A stretch of DNA of 64,000 nucleotides from Candidatus Obscuribacterales bacterium (GTDB taxonomy: Bacteria; Cyanobacteriota; Vampirovibrionia; Obscuribacterales; Obscuribacteraceae), in the NCBI GenBank assembly GCA_031292355.1, contig JARLHI010000042.1, positions 62,001 to 126,000 of the forward strand, in the 5' to 3' direction. Within the stretch, counting starts at the first letter, position 1. Each line of letters starts with the position of its first letter. Positions 45,772 to 55,101 of this stretch are shown here, piece by piece. The notes beneath the pieces are model-generated. The model was given only the letters and a program-made list of their open reading frames with translations. It did not search any database and had not been told where the DNA came from. The translations under genes were made by a program, and so were the position numbers.

Positions 45772-47565
45772 ATGCAACCTTTTGACGCACTCTCACTAAA
45801 GACGATTATAGAAGAAGCGCGTCCGCTTCTCTTAAATCGCAAGGTTGACAAAGTCTATCAGCTCGGTCGCGACGAATTGATATTGACTTTGCGCGGACAG
45901 GAGAATGTAGCCAACCTATTTCTTTCTGCTCACACTCTGCTCGGTCGCGTCAGCATGGTCGACGCCCGCAAGCCGCGCTATCAACCTCCACCAAAAGCTA
46001 AAGGAAGCACGGCTCAAAATCATGGGCAGAGCGCCTTCTCAATGATTTTGCGCAAGAATTTGACAGGCGCAACGCTCGTCGCTATTGAATTTCAGGAAGG
46101 CGAACGAATGGTCGACTTCATTTTTTCTTGCGTTGACGAAGTCGGCACACGCTCGCATAAAGTTCTCACTGCCGAAATTATGGGCAGACATAGCAATTTA
46201 ATTTTCTGGGACAAGAGTTCAGACAAAATTTTAGCGGCATCACATATAGTGACCGAAGCGATGAGCCGAATGCGGGAAGTGGCTGCTGGACTGAGATTTG
46301 TACGGCCGCCAGAACAGGGAAAAACGAATATCTTCAAACTTTCAAAATCAGAATTTCTAAACGAATTTGCAAAATGCACCGCGGCTATGAGCAAAAGCAA
46401 AATTCAGCAATGGTTAATTAGCACCTTCGCCGGCATCGGCAAAAACCTTGCCGAAGAAATTTTAACAAGCATCGAGAGCGGCGAAGTGATTTTTAAAAAT
46501 ATAGAGCTGATGCAAAGCAAAGCGTATGCACAGACAGTCTACATGCGCCGCGACCTCAGCAAATACAGCCTTCTTGGTTTGCTACCAAAATCGGAAGGTG
46601 AAGAACAATGGCTTCAATTTGAAAGTCCAAACGCTATGGTCGAAGCTTACTTCAACGAGCTCGAAGAGCAAGAGCGATTACGGCATTTCCGCGAGAAACT
46701 CAAAGCTGAACTGGCTAGCGGCATTGAAAAACTGGAATCACGCAAGGCAGCGGCTCATGAGCAATTGATGAAAGCGGACAGTCCCGAAATTTTGAAAAAG
46801 TCGGGCGATCTTATTCTTGCCAATTTGCAAGTCATAGAGCCGGGTCAGCTTACTTTGCTTTGTGAGGATTTTTTCTGTGTCGACGAAAGTAGACCCGAGC
46901 AATCAATCGAAATCGCCCTTGATCCGAATTTGAGCGCAGCGCAAAATGCTCAGAATTACTATCGCCTCTTTGCTAAGCATAAGATTCGACATGCAGCGGC
47001 TACTGCAGCCATTGCCCAAGCAAACGAACGTTTGTCGAAATTGCATTCTCAGTTGAAGTCTGTCGAAAGTGCTTCGAACATTGGCGATTTGACTTTGTTG
47101 AAAGAACACATCGTCGAACATAAACCCGACTTGAACAAGCCTCAATCACCCGAGACTCGGAAAAAGAGTAAGGCGAAGCTAGTGCAATTGAAGTCTTCTG
47201 ATGGTTGGATAATTTATATTGGTCGCAATCGTTTCGAAAACGATCAACTACTAAGCAAAATGGCACAACCAAGCGATGTCTGGTTGCATGTGCTAGGACA
47301 AGGTGGTGCGCATGTATTAGTAAAAGTGCCGGCTTCAAAGCAAAATCCACCACTGACAACCTTAAAAGAAGCGGCCGAAGTGGCTGCCCGCATGTCAAAA
47401 GCAACGAGCGGCGCAAAAGTTCGAGTGGTCTACACTCAGATTCGATATGTAAAAAAGCTAGCTAACGAAAAACCGGGAGTTGTCCGCTACGAGAATGAAA
47501 AGACCCTGGAAGTTGACACAAGTCTACCTATCCCGCTATTCATGCGAACTTTATTTCCAGCTTGA
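45772..47565 (+). CDS. rqcH: RqcH/NFACT ribosome quality-control protein
   Basis: Binds stalled 50S subunits with peptidyl-tRNA and adds C-terminal alanine tails, marking the nascent chain for proteolysis. 597 residues: NFACT-N (FDALSLKTIIEEARPLL, then GRHSNLIFWD), two helix-hairpin-helix motifs, a coiled coil (residues 280-440), and NFACT-R (IYIGRNRFENDQLLSKMA, SDVWLHVLGQGGAHVLV). The family is also labelled fibronectin-binding FbpA. Its presence with ClpXP and Lon in the same window fits a quality-control theme, since tailed chains are ClpXP substrates in Bacillus. Confidence 0.93.
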   Translation: MQPFDALSLKTIIEEARPLLLNRKVDKVYQLGRDELILTLRGQENVANLFLSAHTLLGRVSMVDARKPRYQPPPKAKGSTAQNHGQSAFSMILRKNLTGATLVAIEFQEGERMVDFIFSCVDEVGTRSHKVLTAEIMGRHSNLIFWDKSSDKILAASHIVTEAMSRMREVAAGLRFVRPPEQGKTNIFKLSKSEFLNEFAKCTAAMSKSKIQQWLISTFAGIGKNLAEEILTSIESGEVIFKNIELMQSKAYAQTVYMRRDLSKYSLLGLLPKSEGEEQWLQFESPNAMVEAYFNELEEQERLRHFREKLKAELASGIEKLESRKAAAHEQLMKADSPEILKKSGDLILANLQVIEPGQLTLLCEDFFCVDESRPEQSIEIALDPNLSAAQNAQNYYRLFAKHKIRHAAATAAIAQANERLSKLHSQLKSVESASNIGDLTLLKEHIVEHKPDLNKPQSPETRKKSKAKLVQLKSSDGWIIYIGRNRFENDQLLSKMAQPSDVWLHVLGQGGAHVLVKVPASKQNPPLTTLKEAAEVAARMSKATSGAKVRVVYTQIRYVKKLANEKPGVVRYENEKTLEVDTSLPIPLFMRTLFPA

Positions 47566-47581
47566 GCTATTTAGCTTGCGC

Positions 47582-48232
47582 CTAGTTTAGTTTGCGAAAG
47601 AGCGCAACTACAGAGCCTTGAATTTCAAGCGGACTGGTTGACGGAACGTAAATTGGCTCGAGTGCTGAATTTGCCGGTTGCAGACGATAGCGACCAGCTT
47701 CTTTGAAAAAACGTTTGAGAGTTGCGTTTCCGTCTTCAAGTAGGGCAACGACAACTTCGCCATTACGCGGAGAAGGATTGGGCTTAACGATGACAAAGTC
47801 ACCATCATAGATACCATCTTCAATCATTGAATCGCCTTTGACTTTTAAAGCGAAACAACCATCATTAGCATAGCGTTGATCAATTTCGAGATACTCCGCT
47901 GTTTCTAATGCATCAATAGGGCGACCGGCGGCAATGGTACCAACAAATGGTAGACCAGTAGGAGGAGCTTCTTCAGGCACCTCCACAGCAAGAGATTCCA
48001 GCACCCGCAAGGAACGGTTCAAACCTGGCTCCCAGTGCACAAAGCCTTTTTTCTTCAAGGCTGCCACATGTTGATGAATGGTCATCCTGTTCTTCAGACC
48101 GAGACTTGTTGCAAGTTCAGCCAGTGTCGGCGGATAGCCACATTTCTTGGTCAAAATCATGATTTGTTTGAGCACATCTTTCTGCCGGGTGGGCAAACTA
48201 TCCAGGCTGAGCTCAGTTGTTGCGTCTACCAT
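47582..48232 (-). CDS. lexA: LexA SOS repressor
   Basis: Represses DNA-damage genes and cleaves itself when stimulated by RecA. 216 residues: a winged helix-turn-helix (YPPTLAELATSLGLKNRMTIHQHVAALKKKG split around residues 33-62), the cleavage site A102-G103 (TIAAGRP), and the catalytic pair S135 (GDSMIEDG) and K173 (TLKRFF). The recognition helix NRMTIHQHV differs from the Gram-positive and E. coli versions, so the operator may also differ. Divergent to the repeat-protein gene. Confidence 0.95.
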   Translation of the reverse strand: MVDATTELSLDSLPTRQKDVLKQIMILTKKCGYPPTLAELATSLGLKNRMTIHQHVAALKKKGFVHWEPGLNRSLRVLESLAVEVPEEAPPTGLPFVGTIAAGRPIDALETAEYLEIDQRYANDGCFALKVKGDSMIEDGIYDGDFVIVKPNPSPRNGEVVVALLEDGNATLKRFFKEAGRYRLQPANSALEPIYVPSTSPLEIQGSVVALFRKLN

Positions 48233-48251
48233 AATTTCTCCAGACTAACAC

Positions 48252-48263
48252 ATACGTAAGTAT
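48252..48263. promoter_or_regulatory. Possible LexA operator
   Basis: ATAC-GTAA-GTAT: two 4-bp inverted arms four bases apart, 20 bases before the lexA start. The spacing is that of the Gram-positive/cyanobacterial SOS box (GAAC-N4-GTTC), but the arms differ. Autoregulation of lexA is universal, so a palindrome here is a fair suspect. Confidence 0.3.
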
Positions 48264-48364
48264 AGTAGCAGGATAATCAAATGTCTACCCCCAAAAATGT
48301 AGTGGATGAAAAATCCAACTAAAATGGAATAGCAAGCTTGACGGTCTAAGTGGTATCAGAATTG

Positions 48365-49669
48365 ATGAAACGCGCTCAAAAAGTATTAGTGTCAAAATTT
48401 TTCAATCCAGCACTTTCTTTGATGCAAGCGTTTACGCTGATGATGTGCCTCGTTGCATCAAGTATTCCGGTCCTAGCTCTCGACAGTGATATGAACACTA
48501 AGTCGTCGGACAAAATATCCAGTTCGGAGGGCAAGACGATGACCAGTAAAGGCTCAATTCCAGGATGATATGCAGAAACGCGCAACGGTGATTTTGCAAT
48601 TGGTCTGGATTCCGACATCAAACACAGCGGAGCCAGATCAGCTTACCTCAAATCTTTAGTGCCGCACCCCAACGAGTTTGGAAATCTCACAAACTGGTTT
48701 TCTGCCGATGAATATCATGGCAAACGATTGAAAATGTCCGCCTGGGTGAAATCAGAGGTAACAAGGGGAAACGCCCAACTCTGGTTACGCGTCGATGGCG
48801 AGTGGAAGTCTGCCGTAGACGCGGGTGTCTTCGACAATATGGATGACCGACCAATTCAAGGACACACAGATTGGACTCAATATAGCCTCGTTGTTGACGT
48901 TCCAGCCGAAAGCACGGACATCGTGTTTGGAGTAATGCTTATCGGCTCAGGCCAGATATGGCTGGATAACGTCTCGTTCGCAGCAGTGAGTAAAGATGTG
49001 CCTCTAACAGGAATGTATAGTGGCGAATCAGTAAAGCGGGCGAAAGCCAACAACTTGGACTTCGATGAACTAGCTCAAGGTAGCGATGAAAAAACGGTAG
49101 TGCCTACAGCGAGTCCGAAATCGACAGCACAAAATGCTATTCATGAATGGTATTTAGAACCCAAAGGTGAGTTTGAAATTAAACTCGATGAAACTCAAAA
49201 ACACAGCGGCAGCAGATCGGCCTACATTAAGTCGATTGTCTCAAAGCCCACTCAGTTTGGGCAGATAAGTCAGGCTTTCGTCCCAAACAAATATCTAGGG
49301 ACGAGATTGAAATTGTCTGCTTGGGCTAAGTCAAAGCTTACAAGCGGTACTGCACATCTCTGGATTCGTGTTGACGGTGAGTGGAACGACAATGCATACA
49401 AACCGGGCTGTTTCGATAATATGGACGACAGACCGATCAAAGCCGAAACAGATTGGACGCAATACAGTCTAGTAGTTGATGTACCCGAAACGAGTAACCA
49501 TGTCCTGATTGGCTGCTTTCTTGACGGGGCTGGTGAATTTTGGGTCGACGATTTTTCCTTGCAAATAGTCGGCAAAGAATGCCCTCTCACAGGATGCTAC
49601 GCGGTTCTCAAAGGCTGCGGTAAAAAAGAACCCGCCAATATGAACTTTGAGCAAAACCAAGATAAGTGA
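48365..49669 (+). pseudogene. Secreted two-repeat jelly-roll-like protein gene with an in-frame TGA
   Basis: One frame runs from ATG 48365 (or GTG 48350) to 49669 with a single interruption, TGA at 48566-48568. The first piece is a signal peptide (LMQAFTLMMCLVASSIPVLA) and a polar linker. The second carries two repeats of about 165 residues, offset by 582 bases, both with RLKxSAWxKS, FDNMDDRPI and DWTQYSLVVDVP, a carbohydrate-binding-like beta sandwich also seen in other bacterial proteins. The TGA stands where repeat 2 has the Trp of HEWYLEPKGEF. Either nonsense mutation, readthrough, or base-call error. A GTG at 48659 could restart translation but would lose the signal peptide. Confidence 0.75.
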
Positions 49670-49713
49670 CTGTAATTCATCAGCACACTTTGCCAGTTTG
49701 ACTCAAAGGAAAC

Positions 49714-50721
49714 TTAGAGTATGCGTTTACCGAGCGCTGACAGAATTAGTTGTGTCGCTAGTTTTGCCGTTTTATTGCGCAAGTCGCGAGCCGGATTGAG
49801 CTCAACAATGTCGAGAGAACACATCAAATCGGATTGCGCCAATAGCTCTAGCGCGAAGTGACTCTCTCGGTAATTGAAACCACCAGCAGCTGGAACGCTC
49901 ACACCAGGCGCGACTTCTGGGTCAATGACGTCGATATCAAATGAAACGTGGATTCCAGATACATCGGCTCCGACGGCAGCCATAGCCAAATCTGTCACTT
50001 TCCCCAGTCCCAAATGGTCTATATCACTCATAGTGAAGGGTGTAATCCCGGAGCGGTCAATCATGTCTCGCTCGCCATCATCTAAATCGCGGATGCCAAC
50101 AAGGGCAGCGCGATTGGGAGCCACCTTCGGACTGAAACCGAACAATTCAGTCAAGCGCTGATCGCCGTGCCCTAGTGAGACAGCAAGCGGCATACCGTGA
50201 ACATTGCCACTCAAGGTCGTGTCTGGCGTGTTGATGTCCCCGTGAGCATCGAACCAAATCAAGCCGAAATTTTTCTGCAATTTACGAAAATGATTTGCCA
50301 CTCCGGCAATACTGCCAATAGCCAGACTATGGTCACCACCAATAGTGATAGGAATGGCTCCATCAGCCAAAGCTTGCTCAACAGCGGCCCCTACTGCTTG
50401 GCTCACTTCGAGAATCTCAGGCACGCAGCGTGCGGCATTTGTCGCCCGGTCGCTAAAACATACAGAGGGCGGCACAGGGACGTCGATTTCACGCTCAACC
50501 TGAAAGCCAAGACGCTGAATCTTTTCCGAAACTTCGGCAACACGCATGGCTGCGGGTCCCATACTGACACCTTTATGCGATCCACCCAAATGAAGAGGTG
50601 CATAAATCAGCACAACCGAGTTTGTGCGGCGCTTGGAGATTGCCTTCTCGCGCCGTGTCATGGCTGAAGTGACTGGATTTTCAGCGCCGGCTGGTGATGG
50701 TTTTTGAGTCTGCGAAGCCAC
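49714..50721 (-). CDS. rocF: Arginase
   Basis: Hydrolyses L-arginine to ornithine and urea with two manganese ions. 335 residues of the ureohydrolase fold with all metal-site motifs: GGDHSLAIG, WFDAHGDINTP and SFDIDVIDPEVAPG. GNVHGMPL is the arginase-specific substrate loop and separates it from agmatinase. About 35 residues of polar N-terminal extension precede the core. Divergent to the phasin-like gene. Confidence 0.93.
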   Translation of the reverse strand: MASQTQKPSPAGAENPVTSAMTRREKAISKRRTNSVVLIYAPLHLGGSHKGVSMGPAAMRVAEVSEKIQRLGFQVEREIDVPVPPSVCFSDRATNAARCVPEILEVSQAVGAAVEQALADGAIPITIGGDHSLAIGSIAGVANHFRKLQKNFGLIWFDAHGDINTPDTTLSGNVHGMPLAVSLGHGDQRLTELFGFSPKVAPNRAALVGIRDLDDGERDMIDRSGITPFTMSDIDHLGLGKVTDLAMAAVGADVSGIHVSFDIDVIDPEVAPGVSVPAAGGFNYRESHFALELLAQSDLMCSLDIVELNPARDLRNKTAKLATQLILSALGKRIL

Positions 50722-50862
50722 GTTGCCTTCCTTTTGTATTACTTATATCGCGTTGTATTCGTCTTAGACGGTCGTTTAAGTGCCAGTGCAGCCAGCTTTC
50801 ACCTCAGTAACACATTGTTCTCTTGAATGTTTACTCCATGCGCTCTTGCATGCAGCCTAGTG

Positions 50863-50868
50863 TATAAT
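50863..50868 (+). promoter_or_regulatory. -10 box upstream of the phasin-like gene
   Basis: A perfect TATAAT preceded by GTG, 94 bases before the likely start at 50962. No -35 match at the usual distance. Possibly drives the phasin-like gene and the UbiB kinase gene together. Confidence 0.4.
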
Positions 50869-50961
50869 TTTCGGATACATTTGTCTTCGTTTGCCGCGAA
50901 AACCAGCCTTCGAACCCACTCTTGGTTTCCCAGGTAAGGAGTTACAACCGGCAGAGAAGTC

Positions 50962-51360
50962 ATGGAAAGAGGACTTGGAGGTATGGAAGTGTTTTCGAAT
51001 TTACGGCCACTCGTCAAGGTTTTTTTCCTCGCAAAAGCAGCTTTCGAGGTCAGCCGTGAACGCATCGAAGACGCCATCGACTCGATGACAGCTAAGGCGG
51101 GCGAATACAAATCTACCGGCAACGATCATTTGCACGATGCCAAAGAAAAGGTAGTGGGCGCACTCGGTGAAGTCGCTCAAACCATCTGGCAGCGTTCAGA
51201 AATTCTTGAAACTCAAACTCGCGACCAGGTCCGTCGTCAAGTAGCCGACATTACCCTGGGCGCTCTTGGCGACACAACGGAAATAAACGAATTACGTGCA
51301 GAAATTGCCACTTTAAGGGCAGAAATCGCAGAACTCCGGACCACACGGGCCGCAGTTTAA
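50962..51360 (+). CDS. Phasin-like coiled-coil protein
   Basis: 132 residues from ATG 50962; ATG 50983 is a second choice. The protein is helical throughout. The last 30 residues form a clean heptad coiled coil (INELRAEIATLRAEIAELRT), and the middle has a phasin-like amphipathic pattern (HDAKEKVVGALGEVAQTIW). Proteins of this shape in other bacteria coat polyhydroxyalkanoate granules or act as small structural proteins. No enzyme for such granules is in the window. It precedes the UbiB-family kinase by 50 bases and may be cotranscribed. Confidence 0.65.
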   Translation: MERGLGGMEVFSNLRPLVKVFFLAKAAFEVSRERIEDAIDSMTAKAGEYKSTGNDHLHDAKEKVVGALGEVAQTIWQRSEILETQTRDQVRRQVADITLGALGDTTEINELRAEIATLRAEIAELRTTRAAV

Positions 51361-51410
51361 AAGCGCAGGCTCCGGCTCTGCCCAACTAATGTCCCGCAGG
51401 GTCTTCCGCA

Positions 51411-53843
51411 ATGACCGCAAGCGATTCTTCCTCAAAAGCAACTAATAGCGATACCGCAATTTCAAATGCGCCTGAGGAAGGCTCGAATCCTCTTCTTGAT
51501 GAAATTATTTCAGCTCAGCCAATTGACGACGAGAAAGAAAATCTCGAAGCAACTGAGCATGTTTCTGATTTGCTTCTTGCTGCACGTATTGATGAAGACA
51601 AAAACATCGCTGTGACAGTAACCGTCGCGAAGGCCGCAAAGCCAGCGCCACCTGCCACCAGCATTGACATCATTGGTATTGGCACCACCAGCAGTGCAAA
51701 CATTGCTACCGTCTGTAATCTATCGGCAACCGGTGCACCGCTCTACGACTCAAAATTGGCAGACCTGGCGGTAATGCCTAGCCGCATCGTAAATGACAAA
51801 CGTTTCTGGCGGATGGCCAAAACTGTTATCAACTTGAGCAAAGTTGGTGCGGGAAATAAATGGTTTCCAAATCGAGAAATTTCCGAAGTAGATCGCAAAA
51901 AATTATTCGCCATTAGCTTTCGCGAAACGCTCGTGGAGTTTGGCCCAACCTTCATCAAGCTCGGTCAGTTTCTCTCGGTTCGGCGCGACCTATTGACGCC
52001 GGAGATGGCTGACGAACTGGCTTCTCTCCAGGACAAAGTGCCACCATTTGATCGGGACCTTGTGCACAAAACGATTCTCGACGAACTCGGTCGTGAACCG
52101 GAGAAGATTTTTGCCGAGTTTGACTACGAGCCGATGGGTTCAGCCAGCATCGGACAGGTGCACAAAGCAAAATTACAAGATGGCCGAGATGTCGTAGTTA
52201 AAGTGCAACGTCCAGATCTGGCTCAACGTTTTTACCAAGATTTAGGATACATGCGTACCTTTATTTCCTGGGGACGACGTCTTAAACCCGATGGAGATTG
52301 GGATGGATGGATGGCCCTTTCTGATGAATTTGGGCGCACTTTATTTTCAGAAATAGATTATTTGCAAGAAGGCAAAAATGCCGATCGCATGCGCACCTGT
52401 CTCAAAGAACAAACTAGAATACGCATCCCACGCGTAATTTGGAAGCACACAGGTCGGCATGTTCTCACTCTTGAATATGCGCCCGGAATCAAAATCGACC
52501 GCAAAGAAGAATTGAAAGCGGCCGGTTTCGATTTAGAAACCATCGGCAACGAATTAATTTACTGCTATCTCGAACAAGTTCTGATTCACGGTTATTTCCA
52601 CGCAGACCCACATGCTGGCAATTTAGCAATCGATGAAGAAGGTCGCATCATCATCTATGACTTCGGCATGGTCGGAGAAATTAGCGAAGCACAGCGTATG
52701 GCTATAGCCGGATGCGTGACTTCGGTGATTGACAAAAAAAGCGATAACATCGCCACGCACCTAATTGAATTAGGCGTGCTCAAAGCTGATGCCAACCAGG
52801 TTCCCATTATAAGGACCCTTGGACCTTTTATTGATTACTACTCAGGCAAGTCCATCAAAGATCTCGACTTTACAGATTTAGAGCGTGATATTGATCAGAT
52901 TGCCTTCGAAAAGGCACTGCGACTTCCCGCTAATTTAGCCTATCTTCTGCGCGCCGGTAGTTCCCTTGAAGGTATCGCGCGTACTCTGCAACCAAATTTC
53001 AGTTTCATCGAAGCTGGTAAACCATTCATTCAAAGATGGCTTCTTAGCAAGCCTTCGGCTCTTGGACCGCTACTCAAAGTGTTTTTTCGCTATGGTCAAG
53101 AAGCATATAAAAAAGGAGCGGACAAGATTACAAACGGTGCGCGCATCCTTGGTCTTGGCAAAGTTGAGCCTGAATCATCACCAGGATCAGCAAAAGGATC
53201 ACAAAGAGGAATCGCTCGCAGCCCCGGTCGCAACCTCTCGTCAAGGACCGGCAAAGGTGGCAACGGCAAACAGTCGACGAGTTTTGCCAGAACTACCGGC
53301 AATGGCAAGTCGACCCCGCGCGCAGTAAACTCCAACGCCTCAGTTGAAAAATCCAATCACAGCGTTTCTGGGAGCCCCTCGCGAACTTCTCCTTCTAATA
53401 GCTCTGCAGCTTTGCCAGCTTTACCGACTAGCCCGCCGCTTGGCGTCGCCTCATCACAAGTCAGTATCGGTGGCAATGCCGACAGTCAGAGCACCTTGCC
53501 CAGAAATAATTTCGAAAGTACTAAAGAAGAAGTTGCAAAGTCTAAATTATCAGCCAGAACAACAATTGATTCTGTTTCTTTAGATGATGTGGAAAGTCTC
53601 AGAGAACAACTTTACCTACTGAAAACCACAGTAAAACGAGGCGCCCATCGGCAATTACGATTATCTGTTTATAGTTTAGTGATTCTATTTTTGTCGACAC
53701 TAATTTGCGTTGCGAGTTTTCTGCCAGAATATAGATCCTATGCCACCTATTTTCTGATTGGAAATGGTGTAATGGGGGCAATAATAATGTGGCATTTGGT
53801 AGACGCCGCTCTTCTTGGAAAGAAGTTCCAGGAAAAACGGTAA
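51411..53843 (+). CDS. ABC1/UbiB-family atypical kinase with extra N- and C-terminal regions
   Basis: 810 residues. Residues 1-150 are acidic and disordered. The UbiB-like core follows: the KxGQ motif as FIKLGQFLSVRRDLL, the Ala-rich nucleotide loop MGSASIGQVHKAKL, VVVKVQRP, and the catalytic and metal segment HGYFHADPHAGN with IYDFGMVG. Residues 590-740 are a Ser/Gly/Pro-rich linker, and the end has two transmembrane helices (YSLVILFLSTLICVASFLP and YFLIGNGVMGAIIMWHL). UbiB members support quinone or lipid metabolism at the membrane. The long linkers are unusual. Confidence 0.9.
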   Translation: MTASDSSSKATNSDTAISNAPEEGSNPLLDEIISAQPIDDEKENLEATEHVSDLLLAARIDEDKNIAVTVTVAKAAKPAPPATSIDIIGIGTTSSANIATVCNLSATGAPLYDSKLADLAVMPSRIVNDKRFWRMAKTVINLSKVGAGNKWFPNREISEVDRKKLFAISFRETLVEFGPTFIKLGQFLSVRRDLLTPEMADELASLQDKVPPFDRDLVHKTILDELGREPEKIFAEFDYEPMGSASIGQVHKAKLQDGRDVVVKVQRPDLAQRFYQDLGYMRTFISWGRRLKPDGDWDGWMALSDEFGRTLFSEIDYLQEGKNADRMRTCLKEQTRIRIPRVIWKHTGRHVLTLEYAPGIKIDRKEELKAAGFDLETIGNELIYCYLEQVLIHGYFHADPHAGNLAIDEEGRIIIYDFGMVGEISEAQRMAIAGCVTSVIDKKSDNIATHLIELGVLKADANQVPIIRTLGPFIDYYSGKSIKDLDFTDLERDIDQIAFEKALRLPANLAYLLRAGSSLEGIARTLQPNFSFIEAGKPFIQRWLLSKPSALGPLLKVFFRYGQEAYKKGADKITNGARILGLGKVEPESSPGSAKGSQRGIARSPGRNLSSRTGKGGNGKQSTSFARTTGNGKSTPRAVNSNASVEKSNHSVSGSPSRTSPSNSSAALPALPTSPPLGVASSQVSIGGNADSQSTLPRNNFESTKEEVAKSKLSARTTIDSVSLDDVESLREQLYLLKTTVKRGAHRQLRLSVYSLVILFLSTLICVASFLPEYRSYATYFLIGNGVMGAIIMWHLVDAALLGKKFQEKR

Positions 53844-53867
53844 TCATGGGGGCAACGGAGAACAACG

Positions 53868-54632
53868 ATGCTGAAATGGCGTGCAGCAGCACGAACTGAC
53901 GCGGGTTGCCAGCGTCAGCGGAACGAAGACAATTACTACGTCAGCCCCGATAACAGGGTTTTCGCAGTGGCTGATGGAATGGGTGGCGCCGTCGGTGGAG
54001 CCAAAGCTAGTAAGCTCGCCGTTGAGGCAGTCGAAAAGCGTTGGAAAGATATTCCCCCGCCTGTAGCTGATCGCGAGGCTATCAAAGCCTGGCTTTTAGA
54101 GACAGTTAGCTTGGCTAACTCTGCCGTCTGGCAGGAAGCCGAAGATGATTCGACAGTCCGGGGCATGGGGACAACCATTGTTGTCGCGGTCCAGGCTGAA
54201 GGCGACATTCTTGAAATTGCTCACGTAGGTGACTCGCGCGCTTATCTTGTACGCGATGGCAAGCCGATCCTTCTGACGAACGACCATTCAGTCGTTCAAG
54301 AGATGGTGAGAGCTGGTCGTCTGACGGAAGAACAAGCACGAATCAATCCTTACAAAAACTTAATCACGCGTTGCCTGGGTCACGAAGAGAAGGTCGAAAT
54401 CGACCAGACTCCGGTTGAAGTCAAGCCTCACGATTGGATAGTGCTTTGCTCAGACGGTCTCCCGACCGTGCTAAGAGATGAGCAAATATCAGACGTTACC
54501 GGTGACAGGCACGAGCCTGATGTCGTTTGCGAAGAACTTGTCAAACAAACTCTTGATGGCGGTGCCCCTGATAATGTCACAGTGGTAGTGATTCAATACC
54601 TAGATGAGGATTCCGGTAACGGAGTCAAGTAA
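53868..54632 (+). CDS. PP2C-type Ser/Thr protein phosphatase
   Basis: 254 residues of the PPM family, which removes phosphate from Ser/Thr with Mn or Mg ions. All metal-site motifs are present: QRNEDNYYV, VADGMGGAVGG, HVGDSRAYL, and DGGAPDNVTVVVI. No membrane part. The ribosome site is GGAG, seven bases before ATG. It opens a tight run, PP2C then FHA (4-base gap), kinase (6-base gap) and Maf, so it most likely reverses phosphorylation by the adjacent kinase. Confidence 0.95.
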   Translation: MLKWRAAARTDAGCQRQRNEDNYYVSPDNRVFAVADGMGGAVGGAKASKLAVEAVEKRWKDIPPPVADREAIKAWLLETVSLANSAVWQEAEDDSTVRGMGTTIVVAVQAEGDILEIAHVGDSRAYLVRDGKPILLTNDHSVVQEMVRAGRLTEEQARINPYKNLITRCLGHEEKVEIDQTPVEVKPHDWIVLCSDGLPTVLRDEQISDVTGDRHEPDVVCEELVKQTLDGGAPDNVTVVVIQYLDEDSGNGVK

Positions 54633-54636
54633 AACC

Positions 54637-55095
54637 ATGTCCATAAGCGGCACTACTCAATGTTCAAGTTGCGGAAGCCAGGTAAATCAGGAAGGCGTTT
54701 GCACTTCCTGTGGTGTTTCTCAAGGTGACGCTAATGGCAGGGCTGCAAGCAGCGCTGATCGTGCAGATATGCTGCAAATGCCTCGCCGCCAGGGCAGTAA
54801 ACAAACTCGTCCAGCGATTCTCTTCAACAAACTGACCAATGAGAGCTTTCCTCTCATTCAATCGGTGAGCAAAATTGGACGCGATCAAACCAACAATATT
54901 TCACTCAACGCAGACCATTACATCTCCCGACATCATGCCTGGGTTTTGCAAATGCAGGGCGGCTATTGGGTCGAGGATCTAGGCAGCACAAATGGGACTT
55001 TACTCAATGGTGAGGTCTTAAATGAACGCAGGCAGATTTTTCCCGGGGACAAGCTAACATTCGGCAAGACCGAATTAGTTTTCGTAGTGGAATAG
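54637..55095 (+). CDS. Zinc-ribbon and FHA-domain protein
   Basis: 152 residues from ATG 54637. The N-terminus is a zinc ribbon (CSSCGSQVNQEGVCTSCG), the middle a short linker, and residues 70-150 an FHA domain that binds phospho-Thr (KIGRDQTNN, ISRHHAWV, WVEDLGSTNGTLLNG). The key Arg and Ser-Arg-His residues of the phospho-peptide pocket are intact. Between phosphatase and kinase genes, it is the probable reader of the kinase's marks. Confidence 0.92.
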   Translation: MSISGTTQCSSCGSQVNQEGVCTSCGVSQGDANGRAASSADRADMLQMPRRQGSKQTRPAILFNKLTNESFPLIQSVSKIGRDQTNNISLNADHYISRHHAWVLQMQGGYWVEDLGSTNGTLLNGEVLNERRQIFPGDKLTFGKTELVFVVE

Positions 55096-55101
55096 GACTT
55101 A

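Noticed and set aside
48566..48568. Genetic-code change (TGA as Trp) in this organism
   Set aside because: Many genes in the window end properly at TGA (such as lon and the AT3 gene), so a general recoding would fuse them to downstream sequence.
48566..48568. Selenocysteine codon
   Set aside because: The aligned residue in the second repeat is Trp, not Cys, no SECIS-like hairpin directly follows, and the domain is not a redox enzyme.
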